From NCBI GenBank assembly GCA_017503065.1, contig JAFVTT010000016.1:1-49532 (forward strand): a stretch of DNA of 49,532 nucleotides, read 5' to 3'. The notes under the pieces are model-generated. The model ran no database searches, had not been told where the DNA came from, and worked only from the letters and a program-made list of their open reading frames with translations. This DNA comes from Bacteroidaceae bacterium. GTDB lineage: Bacteria > Bacteroidota > Bacteroidia > Bacteroidales > Bacteroidaceae. A program made the position numbers and the translations under genes. Positions 7,786 to 17,644 of the stretch are shown in pieces. Every line of letters starts with the position of its first letter. Positions within the stretch are counted from its first letter, which is position 1.

Positions 7786-8949
7786 TTACTTCAATGACAC
7801 AACTACGCGACGGTTGTAGGAGATGGGAGAAAGTTCCTGAACGCCACCCTTGCCAACAACCTCGATCTTGCTGCGATCCACGCCCATCTTGACAAGTTCC
7901 TCGGCAACAGCCTGAGCACGCTTCTCAGAGAGAGTCTGGTTGTATGCAGAACTACCAGTCTTGGAATCAGCATAACCAGTAACCACAACAGTCTTGCCAC
8001 TTGACTTGGCGCACTCTGCCAATTCCTTGACATTAACCAAATCCTTCTTGGAAGCGATTCTGCTCTTGTTGATATTGAAGAACACGGAGGCATTGGTTGC
8101 AACAATCTGTGTCACCTGCTTTACAGCCTCGGGGCACTTGTGGTCCTTGATCATCTTCTGAAGACGTGCATTCTCTTCCTGCTCGGAAGCCAGAGATGCG
8201 TTCAAAGCGTCCAGCTGAGCCTTGTTCATAGCCATGATAGCATCAATGTCGGGAGCATTGTCCCAACCTACCTTGCCGAGGTTGAAGCCACAACCTACGC
8301 TCCAGCCTATCTGCCAGTCGCGTGTGCCAAAAGCCCTTTTTGAACCGGGAGCAACTGCGGCATTACCGTCGCTCACACCTTCCAGCATGTCTGCATAGAT
8401 GTCGACATTGATATGGAAACGCTTTGTCACGTTGAAAGTATTCAACCAACCGCCACCAACGACAACAGAGTTCTTAGAATCGTCGAAGTTGCGATGATAA
8501 CCTGCACTTCCGTAAAGGATGGTGTTCCAGACGCGAGGCTTGTAGCCAGCAAACAGATTGTGGAGGTTCACCATGGGCTGCAAGCTAATCTTCAACTGAT
8601 TGTACAAGGGATTATCTGCATTGCCGTCGCCCTCAGGACCGTTTACCTGAGTACCCCATGCCGCACCGATCTTGGCACGCATACCGAAAGAGGGAGTGGC
8701 CCACTTACCCAGACTTACGTCAAAGCCCCAGTTAGCACGGTCACCGCAGAAAGGATTACGGCTCACACCTGATTCCTGGCTAGAATAGTTGCTGATGTAT
8801 TCTGCACCGAAATCTACAAACCAATTATCCCAAAAACCATTAGTCACAACCTTATGTTTCTGAGTTGGAATCTCAGCAGTCGTGTTCTCTTGAGCCACAG
8901 CTCCAAAAGACATGCCAGCCATAGCCAGCAGAAGCATCATTTTCTTCAT
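7786..8949 (-). CDS. OmpA-family outer-membrane protein, paralogue 2
   Basis: 387 residues with the same layout as the gene at 5253-6440: signal peptide MKKMMLLLAMAGMSFGAVAQ, barrel, coiled linker and OmpA-like C-terminal domain (VFFNINKSRIASKKDLVNVK). The segment from LHNLFAGYKPRVWNTILYGS through DWQIG is almost identical to paralogue 1, at both protein and DNA level. The preceding part (about residues 40-125) is clearly different in sequence and length. It probably ties the outer membrane to the cell wall. A -7 box TATCTTTG lies at 9020-9027 on the minus strand, giving a leader of roughly 65 nt. Confidence 0.9.
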   Translation of the reverse strand: MKKMMLLLAMAGMSFGAVAQENTTAEIPTQKHKVVTNGFWDNWFVDFGAEYISNYSSQESGVSRNPFCGDRANWGFDVSLGKWATPSFGMRAKIGAAWGTQVNGPEGDGNADNPLYNQLKISLQPMVNLHNLFAGYKPRVWNTILYGSAGYHRNFDDSKNSVVVGGGWLNTFNVTKRFHINVDIYADMLEGVSDGNAAVAPGSKRAFGTRDWQIGWSVGCGFNLGKVGWDNAPDIDAIMAMNKAQLDALNASLASEQEENARLQKMIKDHKCPEAVKQVTQIVATNASVFFNINKSRIASKKDLVNVKELAECAKSSGKTVVVTGYADSKTGSSAYNQTLSEKRAQAVAEELVKMGVDRSKIEVVGKGGVQELSPISYNRRVVVSLK

Positions 8950-9019
8950 AACCTTGGGTTTTATTAATGACTTTATATTTATTCGTCTATCTATTTACCG
9001 AGTGATACTTTTTCCGTTG

Positions 9020-9027
9020 CAAAGATA
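9020..9027 (-). promoter_or_regulatory. Putative -7 promoter box of ompA paralogue 2
   Basis: Minus-strand TATCTTTG matches TAnnTTTG and lies about 71 nt before the start codon. The -33 element is not obvious. Confidence 0.45.
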
Positions 9028-9112
9028 CAAAAAAATAAGACATCACACGCATGGATATACAGAAATATCGTCATTTCTATCGAAAAAGGCATAATTTGGC
9101 ATCATGGAAATA

Positions 9113-10948
9113 TCATAAAAACATTTTTCCGATACTTTCCTGTGCCAAAATCACTATAATAACCTTTCCGTCAGGCGATACATTTGGATTTGTACTCCTG
9201 AACAGATCTGACATCAGGACATCCATTTCGTCCTGTGAAAGGACCTGCCCTTCAACTATGGCCGCCATCCTTGCCAATGACAGGACCATACGGCGCCTGC
9301 ACTCCGACAAGTCCAGGGACTTTCCATGGCGGACGGACTCTATCATGTCGCAAAGAACCGTCTGAGGTTCCAGTCCCTCTATTCCGGAAGGCAGGCCATT
9401 GATGGAGAAGCTGCCGCCGCCTATAGGAACAATGTCAAAGCCAAGGTGGCGCACATCATCCTGTATGCTCTCCAGAATCTGGGCATCAGAAGGCGGCAGG
9501 GTGAGGAGTTCGGGGAACAACAGGCCCTGAGAAGCATTCTCCTGCCGTGCAATCTGCGCCATGTACTTATCGTAGAGCACACGCAGATGTGCACGATGCT
9601 GGTCGACAATCATCAAACCGGAACTGGTTGCAGAAACAATATACTGCCCCCTGTACTGGAAATGCTGGGCCCCGACCTCCTCGTCGCCAAAGTCTCCATC
9701 CGCAAACAGAGATTCCTGCCTGTCTGACCTGTCATCCGCATTTGGCAGCAATTGCTCATAAAGTCCGGACCATGCCTGAGAGGCACTGCGTGGAGGACGG
9801 GAAAACGCGCCCTGAACCGAGGAGGACGGGGCAGTCTCCCGGGAGAATGGGTTGTACGAGGCGTCTATTGTCAAAGTGGGGGCCTTAACCTCTGTCCTGG
9901 AAGCATCCATGACCGGGATGTCGGTTTCCCGTGCATTGTCGAAGTCGATAGTAGGCGTTGCACTGAAGCGGCCCAGCGATTCCTTGATGCCGGCATGGAT
10001 AATCTGCCATATTGACGATTCGTTCTCGAACTTTATCTCGGTCTTTGTGGGACTGATATTGACATCAATGCTGGCAGGGTCTATGGTCAGGTACAGGAAA
10101 TAAGGGACCTGCTCTCCCTCGGGGACAAGACCGTTGAAGGCTTCGGCCACCGCCTTGGCGAAATAGGGATGGCGCATGTATCTGCCATTGACAAAGAAAT
10201 ACTGGCGTGCGCCTTTCTTCCTGGAAGACTCCGGACGGCCCACAAACCCCGCTATCCTTACCAGAGTAGTATCCACATCCACCGTCACAAGGTCGTCGCC
10301 GATCTTCTTGCCGAAAATATCAACAATACGCCTGCGGAGGTTTGAGGCCATCAAACGGACAGTCGGGGTTCCGTCGCACGTAAGGCTGAAGGCCACGGAA
10401 GGGTTTACAAGAGCGATACGCTCGAACTCCTGCATGATGTTGTTCAGCTCGGTTTGGTTGGACTTGAGGAACTTGCGGCGCGCCGGGATATTGAAAAACA
10501 GGTTGCGCACTTCGAAGTTGGCACCTACGGCACATACGCATGGCTGCTGGTCCAGGACACGGCCGCCCTCTATCTCAAGGCGTGTGCCCAACTCGGAGTC
10601 AAGGGTGCGCGTCTGCAACGTGACCTGAGAAACGGCAACTATGGAAGGCAGGGCCTCACCACGGAAACCCATGGTACTGAGGGTGAAAAGGTCTTCGGCA
10701 CGTGTTATCTTGCTGGTGGCATGACGTTCAAAAGCCAGACGCGCATCCGTCTCGCTCATACCCTTGCCATCGTCTACCACCTGTATGCAGGTGCGTCCGG
10801 CATCCTGCACATACACATCTATAGTTCCGGCACCTGCGTCGACAGAGTTCTCAACAAGTTCCTTGATGACAGAAGCCGGGCGCTGAATCACCTCGCCGGC
10901 AGCTATCTGATTGGCGACAGAATCGGGCAAAAGATGAACTATATCCAT
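9113..10948 (-). CDS. mutL: DNA mismatch repair protein MutL
   Basis: GHKL ATPase that links mismatch recognition by MutS to strand removal. 611 residues. N-terminal ATPase motifs are intact: ELVENSVDAGA (30-40, Mg-binding Asn), DDGKGM (59-64) and STMGFRGEALPSI (91-103). The C-terminal dimerisation domain contains DQHRAHLRVLYDKY at 449. Compared with the endonuclease motif DQHA(x)2E(x)4E of nicking MutL proteins, the Ala and the first Glu are replaced and the last Glu is Asp. The terminal CPHGRP-like motif is degenerate (SPDGKV). Nicking activity is therefore doubtful. The upstream gap contains a G-tract and heptamer repeats. Confidence 0.96.
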   Translation of the reverse strand: MDIVHLLPDSVANQIAAGEVIQRPASVIKELVENSVDAGAGTIDVYVQDAGRTCIQVVDDGKGMSETDARLAFERHATSKITRAEDLFTLSTMGFRGEALPSIVAVSQVTLQTRTLDSELGTRLEIEGGRVLDQQPCVCAVGANFEVRNLFFNIPARRKFLKSNQTELNNIMQEFERIALVNPSVAFSLTCDGTPTVRLMASNLRRRIVDIFGKKIGDDLVTVDVDTTLVRIAGFVGRPESSRKKGARQYFFVNGRYMRHPYFAKAVAEAFNGLVPEGEQVPYFLYLTIDPASIDVNISPTKTEIKFENESSIWQIIHAGIKESLGRFSATPTIDFDNARETDIPVMDASRTEVKAPTLTIDASYNPFSRETAPSSSVQGAFSRPPRSASQAWSGLYEQLLPNADDRSDRQESLFADGDFGDEEVGAQHFQYRGQYIVSATSSGLMIVDQHRAHLRVLYDKYMAQIARQENASQGLLFPELLTLPPSDAQILESIQDDVRHLGFDIVPIGGGSFSINGLPSGIEGLEPQTVLCDMIESVRHGKSLDLSECRRRMVLSLARMAAIVEGQVLSQDEMDVLMSDLFRSTNPNVSPDGKVIIVILAQESIGKMFL

Positions 10949-10954
10949 GCTATA

Positions 10955-11048
10955 GGAGGGGGAGGGGGAAGGGGGGGGAGTTAAGGTTTAAGGTTTCAAG
11001 TTTCAAGTTTCAAGTTTAAGGTTTAAGGTTTCAAGTTTAAGGTTTAAG
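10955..11048. repeat. G-tract followed by gtttaag/gtttcaa heptamers
   Basis: 10957-10978 is a run of G blocks ending in eight consecutive Gs, directly upstream of mutL (C-rich in the mutL transcript). 10981-11048 is a mixture of the 7-bp units gtttaag and gtttcaa. No gene is seen in this interval. Confidence 0.8.
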
Positions 11049-11057
11049 AGGTAAGGG

Positions 11058-11360
11058 CTAAAAATGTATGTCACCGGTCATTATCCAGCGCAAAAGCATG
11101 AACAACAGGATGATGACGACCAAGGCCACGGGCCACTTTATAAGGCCACGACCTCCCTCGGCATACCTCTTGGCACGCGGAGTGAACTCGGAGAACTTAC
11201 CCTTGAAACGGTTCTGCGTATAGTCCTCCCGGGCAGGAGGCAACTCGCCTGTCTCACGCTTATAGTCATTCACCAACTTATCCAGTTTCTCCTTGCGCTC
11301 GTCAGTATATATGCTGACACGCCTAAATTTCCTTGGCTCCCGCGTCTTGAACAATCCCAT
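11058..11360 (-). CDS. Small single-pass membrane protein of unknown function
   Basis: 100 residues. A basic N-terminal part (MGLFKTREPRKFRRVSIYTD) and a charged middle section (KEKLDKLVNDYKRETG) are followed by a hydrophobic segment near residues 76-93 (WPVALVVIILLFMLLRWI), so the bulk should be cytosolic with a C-terminal anchor. I cannot name the family. The start overlaps the end of the OstA-like gene by 38 nt, suggesting joint transcription and coupling. Small proteins of this shape are often found between the OstA-like gene and mutL in Bacteroidales, as I recall. Confidence 0.75.
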   Translation of the reverse strand: MGLFKTREPRKFRRVSIYTDERKEKLDKLVNDYKRETGELPPAREDYTQNRFKGKFSEFTPRAKRYAEGGRGLIKWPVALVVIILLFMLLRWIMTGDIHF

Positions 11361-12981
11361 GTTTTTTTCCGACTTTATTCAGTTTTTGTAAAGGTACCTT
11401 ACGCTGCGGACTCTTCTTCAGTTCCATTTCCTTCGATTTGCCCCTCCACACGAATATATCCTGCGGACTTATAGGGCGAATATGCTCAAACCATTGAAAG
11501 TTATCCAAGAAACGTTTGTCTGCCGGTATCATTGGAATAGGATAGAAAGTTCCCGTTGCCGCAGGCATCCATATCTTCTTCATCTTCCTGTTTTCACCCA
11601 TGAACATCTTCATCTCCGTGCTCTCCATATGGTTCATGGCAACCATCAGACTGTCTTCGTCGAAAGGAAAATAATTCACTATAACATTACCTATGACGTG
11701 AGTCATCTTCATTTCTCCGTTCTCCATATAAGAATGCATCTCATGGCCAGCCACCTGATTATAGTGCAGGCTATCCAGACGCTCGCACGACAAGGTCTGC
11801 CGCAATACATATATACTGTCTATGGTACTGTCGTTCATGAAGGCCTGTATCTCCTCTCCCAGCAACTGCTGCGAACCTGTCCATAAGATAGGATCCTTGT
11901 ACATGATCATCATCGAATCGCGCGTCTGGTACACCAGAGAGTCACACACACCCTGCATGTCGGTCCTGTACATACGCACATGATTATATGCATGCATGGT
12001 ACGGTATGCCGAATCGGTATTCACATTGAAAGTGAACATCTTGATGCTATCCGCATGCATATACAAAGTATCCGCTCCCTGCGAGAAATCCATTATACAT
12101 GCGGAATCCGTGCCCAGAGTATACCCCAACTTATCATTGTAATAACAATAATTGCCAGTCATTGCATTATTGCTGAGTATGTCAGTATAGAGGATATTAC
12201 CGAATGCCTCTCCAATGGAGTCAACACTGTTCCACACGATGCTGTCACCTATCAGTTTCTTGCCATTGTTGCTCATCTCACTACGCTTCAGCAAAGTGAG
12301 ATTGTTGTTGTTTGAATCCATATACCCGAATTCGGTATAAATATGGCAGCCACCGTCATCTATAGTACTCGGTCCGCGAACATTCGCTACCGATGTCACC
12401 GTATTATAATATAAGGTATCAGAGAGCAAAGTGGTGCGTGCCTGCTGCGGAGGAGCAGGACTAACCATGTGGACATTGTAATTGAACACCGCTATCTTTG
12501 TTTCAGGGCGGTACTCTCCCCAGTCGGAAGTCATATCGTTGTCCTGAGTGACCAGGTGTCCTCCCTCGAAGAAGTAACCGACATTATAGAGGCGGTCATA
12601 GTCCAACGAGTCGGTATACAGCGTTGTCTCTCCGTGTACCAAAACCACGTTGTTACGCACCCGCGCCAACTTGTCCAAGCCATTGTAGTACAGAACATCT
12701 CCCGTCAAGCTCAGCGTATCACCCTGCACCATGCGGACATTGCCAAAGGCATCCATACTGTTGGAGGCCTCGTAAAACAAAGCACTGTCGCAGTACATGA
12801 GCACGTCGTCGTGGCGGAACTGAACGTTACCCACCAGTATCTGTGCCCTTGCATCTATACTTATATCATGATACAGTCTGTCGGAGTGCAGGAGATGAAC
12901 CCTACCCTCACCCTGTGCCCATACCATCATTGGCAGGAAGACGGACACAATAAAGACAACTATAAACAAATAATTTCTCAA
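11323..12981 (-). CDS. OstA/LptA-like envelope protein
   Basis: 552 residues with a signal peptide (hydrophobic YLFIVVFIVSVFLPMMVWAQ). The start codon appears to be TTG, because the first in-frame ATG codons fall inside the signal peptide. The body consists of repeated OstA-type beta-strand units such as LLHSDRLYHD, QILVGNVQFRHDDVLMYCDS and AFGNVRMVQGDTLSLTGD, which in LptA and LptD N-domains form a groove that carries lipopolysaccharide across the periplasm. A role in LPS or lipid transport is inferred from the fold. It is followed by the small membrane protein (overlap) and preceded by two parvulin foldases that may mature outer-membrane proteins. Confidence 0.82.
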   Translation of the reverse strand: MRNYLFIVVFIVSVFLPMMVWAQGEGRVHLLHSDRLYHDISIDARAQILVGNVQFRHDDVLMYCDSALFYEASNSMDAFGNVRMVQGDTLSLTGDVLYYNGLDKLARVRNNVVLVHGETTLYTDSLDYDRLYNVGYFFEGGHLVTQDNDMTSDWGEYRPETKIAVFNYNVHMVSPAPPQQARTTLLSDTLYYNTVTSVANVRGPSTIDDGGCHIYTEFGYMDSNNNNLTLLKRSEMSNNGKKLIGDSIVWNSVDSIGEAFGNILYTDILSNNAMTGNYCYYNDKLGYTLGTDSACIMDFSQGADTLYMHADSIKMFTFNVNTDSAYRTMHAYNHVRMYRTDMQGVCDSLVYQTRDSMMIMYKDPILWTGSQQLLGEEIQAFMNDSTIDSIYVLRQTLSCERLDSLHYNQVAGHEMHSYMENGEMKMTHVIGNVIVNYFPFDEDSLMVAMNHMESTEMKMFMGENRKMKKIWMPAATGTFYPIPMIPADKRFLDNFQWFEHIRPISPQDIFVWRGKSKEMELKKSPQRKVPLQKLNKVGKKHGIVQDAGAKEI

Positions 12982-13009
12982 AGTAAACGCTTTGATGCCG
13001 CAACCTACA

Positions 13010-14356
13010 TTACTTCACCCATCCCGGATACATGAAGTCGCACTCGCCCCATCCCTGCTTTATGCGCACATAGGTGCTCTTCTGCTTCTCACGAATCCAT
13101 TTCTGGATAACCTCCTCGCTCTTGCGCTCCTCTACCGCACCCTTCAGAATCTGGAAATCCTCGGTTACGGAAGCCCTGTGAGCAGGAATACGGTTCTTCA
13201 ACTTCACTATGGCACACACCTCACGTCCGCGCTTGTCAATCATAGTGAAAGGCTTGGATATCTCACCTACCTCCATATCATTGACAATACGGGAAACCTC
13301 GCCCGGCAAGTCACCCATCTCGAATCGTGTGGTACGCTCGCCAGTTTCCCGATTGGTATTTACCATGATACCATGATTGTTGCGTGTGTCCTTATCGTCA
13401 GATATCTCCTGGGCGCCTATCTCGAACGTGAACTTGCCATCCCTGATGTCCGCAGATATGGAGTCGAGTCTGGCAAGGCACGCATCCACATTCTTCTGTT
13501 CCACCTCGGGACGACGCAGGATATGACGTGCACGGATCTTGTCACCACGAACCTCTATCAACTGTATAATATGGAAACCGTATTCACTCTGCACCACCTT
13601 GCTGACCTTGTTGGGATCTGTAAGGGAAAAGGCCACGTTGGCGAATGCCGGATCCATATCGGCCTTGCCGAAGAAACCGAGGTCGCCACCCTGACGGGCA
13701 GAACCTTCGTCCTCGCTGAACATGCGCGCCAACGCAGAGAAACTGGTTGCCCCGCTTGTGACACGCTCTGACCAACCTCTCAGCTGCTCCTTCACGCGTT
13801 CAATCTCCTCACGCGTGATTCTGGGGTGCTGCACCAGTATCTGCACCTCCACCTGAGTGGGAATGAAAGGCAGGCTGTCCTCCGGCATATTCTTGTAGTG
13901 GCGGCGCACCTCGGCCGGAGTAGCCTTGACATCCTTTGTCAGATTACGGCGCACCTCTTGGGTAAGCATCTCGGCACGAATCTGTTCAAACAGTTCCTCG
14001 CGTATCAGATTCATTGGCATACGCATGTATTCCTCCAGCTTCTCCTTGCTGCCGGCCATCAATACCCTTTCATTTATCTTGGCCTCCACATTGCGGTTAA
14101 CATCAGCATCACTCACAGTGATACTGTCCAGTTCCGCCTGATGCAGGAAGAGTTTCTGCACAGCCAACTGCTCCGGTATCACGCAATACGGGTTGCCCTT
14201 AATGGTATTGCCGTAATCATTGCGTATACGCTCCACCTCAGAACGCAGGATAGCCTCGTCGCCAACCACCCAGACCACCTCGTCCACGACGTCGTTCTGG
14301 GAGAATGACATAACTGTCTGCAGGGCAACAAGTGCCAGACATATAAACTTCTTCAT
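13010..14356 (-). CDS. surA: SurA-like periplasmic peptidyl-prolyl isomerase (two parvulin domains)
   Basis: 448 residues. Signal peptide MKKFICLALVALQTVMSFSQ, then a helical SurA-type chaperone region (about 25-170), a first parvulin domain (about 172-275, with QGGDLGFFGKADMDPAF and YGFHIIQL) and a second, more diverged parvulin-like domain (about 275-390). It should assist folding of outer-membrane beta-barrels in the periplasm. Its start is 8 nt after the stop of the upstream parvulin gene, so the two form an operon with the OstA-like gene. The symbol is by domain layout; paralogues in this order may not be exact SurA orthologues. Confidence 0.83.
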   Translation of the reverse strand: MKKFICLALVALQTVMSFSQNDVVDEVVWVVGDEAILRSEVERIRNDYGNTIKGNPYCVIPEQLAVQKLFLHQAELDSITVSDADVNRNVEAKINERVLMAGSKEKLEEYMRMPMNLIREELFEQIRAEMLTQEVRRNLTKDVKATPAEVRRHYKNMPEDSLPFIPTQVEVQILVQHPRITREEIERVKEQLRGWSERVTSGATSFSALARMFSEDEGSARQGGDLGFFGKADMDPAFANVAFSLTDPNKVSKVVQSEYGFHIIQLIEVRGDKIRARHILRRPEVEQKNVDACLARLDSISADIRDGKFTFEIGAQEISDDKDTRNNHGIMVNTNRETGERTTRFEMGDLPGEVSRIVNDMEVGEISKPFTMIDKRGREVCAIVKLKNRIPAHRASVTEDFQILKGAVEERKSEEVIQKWIREKQKSTYVRIKQGWGECDFMYPGWVK

Positions 14357-14364
14357 TTACCTTA

Positions 14365-15801
14365 TCAATGATTGTTAACCGTAGAAAGCACGTCCTCGAA
14401 GATTACAACGGGATACTTCTTGCGAAGACCCTCCACGTATTTGTCCTCCTGTGCCTTCTGATAATCCTGAACTACCTTGGCACTGACATCTGTCCACTTT
14501 GCAGGCCCCTTCTTCAGGACCTTGCCCACACGACCGACGTAGGGGAAACCGTCTAAAGGTTTCACCTCCCCACCCTTCACCTTAAAGGCCAGGGCATCGA
14601 CATTGGCATTGTCGCCCCTGGCAAACAAGCGCTTGTCCATACGTACAGTAACACTGTCCTTATTGAACTGTTCACGTACCATAGATATCCACTTGCTGTC
14701 GTCCTTCTGCTTCTTCAGCATCTTTGCCACACGCTTCACGTCGGCCTTTTCCTTGCAATAATACAGCATTCCGCTGAAATGAGGATTGTCCCATGCATAG
14801 GCCTTCCTGTTGGCCTTGAAATAGTCCTCCAGCCCTGCGGTATCCACCTTGGCAGGTTCCCAAATCTGCGTAGAGCACAATTCATAGAGAAGCAGACCGT
14901 CGTGATACTCCTTTACCAGATATTTCAACTCCAGATTATCGGCACAAAGACGCTCCGTCTCCATATCAAGAATCTGGTCTGCGGTGTACTTGCCTTCATA
15001 CTTCCTGACGATAGAGTCAAGGGCATCTGTGGCCAGACGTTCGTGCACTCCACGACGTTCCATGAAGCGGTGAATCTGGGGATGCAAGGTGTCAAAAGGT
15101 TCCAACTGCTTGCGTTCCAGCATCTTCACTATGTGATAACCCACGGGACTGAGGAAAGGTTTGCTCATCTCTCCGGGTTGCAATGCATAGGCAACATCTT
15201 CAAACTCCTTCAGGGTATTGCCTGGACCTATCCATGGCAAAGCACCGCCTTCCCTACCTGTCTGCACGTCATCGCTCAACTCCAATGCCAGTTTGGAAAA
15301 ATCTGCGCCTTGCAGCAAGGCATTGTAAATACTGTCGGCACGCATACGCTTCTCATCCTGCACCTTGGCATCAGCATTCTGTGGCACGAGCATCAGGATA
15401 TGAGCAGGCCGGATCAGGTCCTTGCCACCGAGGGCCTGTACCATGCCGTTATAGTAGTCCTGGCACTGCTGCTCAACAACCACTTCAGGGACGAGCAGAG
15501 GTCTGATCTGCAAGTCGCGGTAATGGCGGAACTCCTTCTGGAAAGAAGTGATGGTATCCATCTTGGCATCCAGGGCTGCACGCACCTTCATCTTGTAGAC
15601 GGCAAACAGGTCGGCATACTCGCGGACCGTCTTCTTGTCCACAACGGCATCGGTGTTGTTCTTGTTGAAGTTATATTCAAACTCACTGCGCGTAACAGGT
15701 TCGCCCCCCACGGTCATTACCACTGGATCCGAGGCCTGCTGGGCAGAAGCGGCTGCAATGGAAAGGCACAGGGCACAAGATGTCAGAATTTTCTTAAGCA
15801 T
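14365..15801 (-). CDS. Periplasmic PpiC-type peptidyl-prolyl isomerase
   Basis: 478 residues with a signal peptide (MLKKILTSCALCLSIAAASA). One recognisable parvulin domain lies at about 130-232 (RPAHILMLVPQ through GYHIVKML), with the typical GGALPWIGPGN loop. The flanking regions are helical and of SurA/PpiD type. The C-terminal 230 residues have no domain I recognise. It is the first of two consecutive parvulin genes, 55 bp after guaB. It probably acts as a chaperone for outer-membrane proteins or lipoproteins. Without a transmembrane anchor it is closer to SurA than to PpiD. Confidence 0.82.
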   Translation of the reverse strand: MLKKILTSCALCLSIAAASAQQASDPVVMTVGGEPVTRSEFEYNFNKNNTDAVVDKKTVREYADLFAVYKMKVRAALDAKMDTITSFQKEFRHYRDLQIRPLLVPEVVVEQQCQDYYNGMVQALGGKDLIRPAHILMLVPQNADAKVQDEKRMRADSIYNALLQGADFSKLALELSDDVQTGREGGALPWIGPGNTLKEFEDVAYALQPGEMSKPFLSPVGYHIVKMLERKQLEPFDTLHPQIHRFMERRGVHERLATDALDSIVRKYEGKYTADQILDMETERLCADNLELKYLVKEYHDGLLLYELCSTQIWEPAKVDTAGLEDYFKANRKAYAWDNPHFSGMLYYCKEKADVKRVAKMLKKQKDDSKWISMVREQFNKDSVTVRMDKRLFARGDNANVDALAFKVKGGEVKPLDGFPYVGRVGKVLKKGPAKWTDVSAKVVQDYQKAQEDKYVEGLRKKYPVVIFEDVLSTVNNH

Positions 15802-15856
15802 AGTCTTAGGTTGGCTTTTCTTGATAAAAGGATAGAAAGGCAGAAAGAGCCGCCCC

Positions 15857-17530
<1,674 letters not shown>

Positions 17531-17644
17531 TCATGGCATCCGTCTTCAACGACAACGGGGACCCGTCCACAGAATGACGAGTCCACGCTGTCAGGGAAAA
17601 AGCCCCCCCACATGACCGGCAATGCCCGTGACAGGCAGCCGGTG

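Noticed and set aside
10981..11048. Telomere-like (ggtttaa)n repeat
   Set aside because: Short, internal and mixed with gtttcaa; a simple heptamer repeat in a bacterial chromosome is a better explanation.
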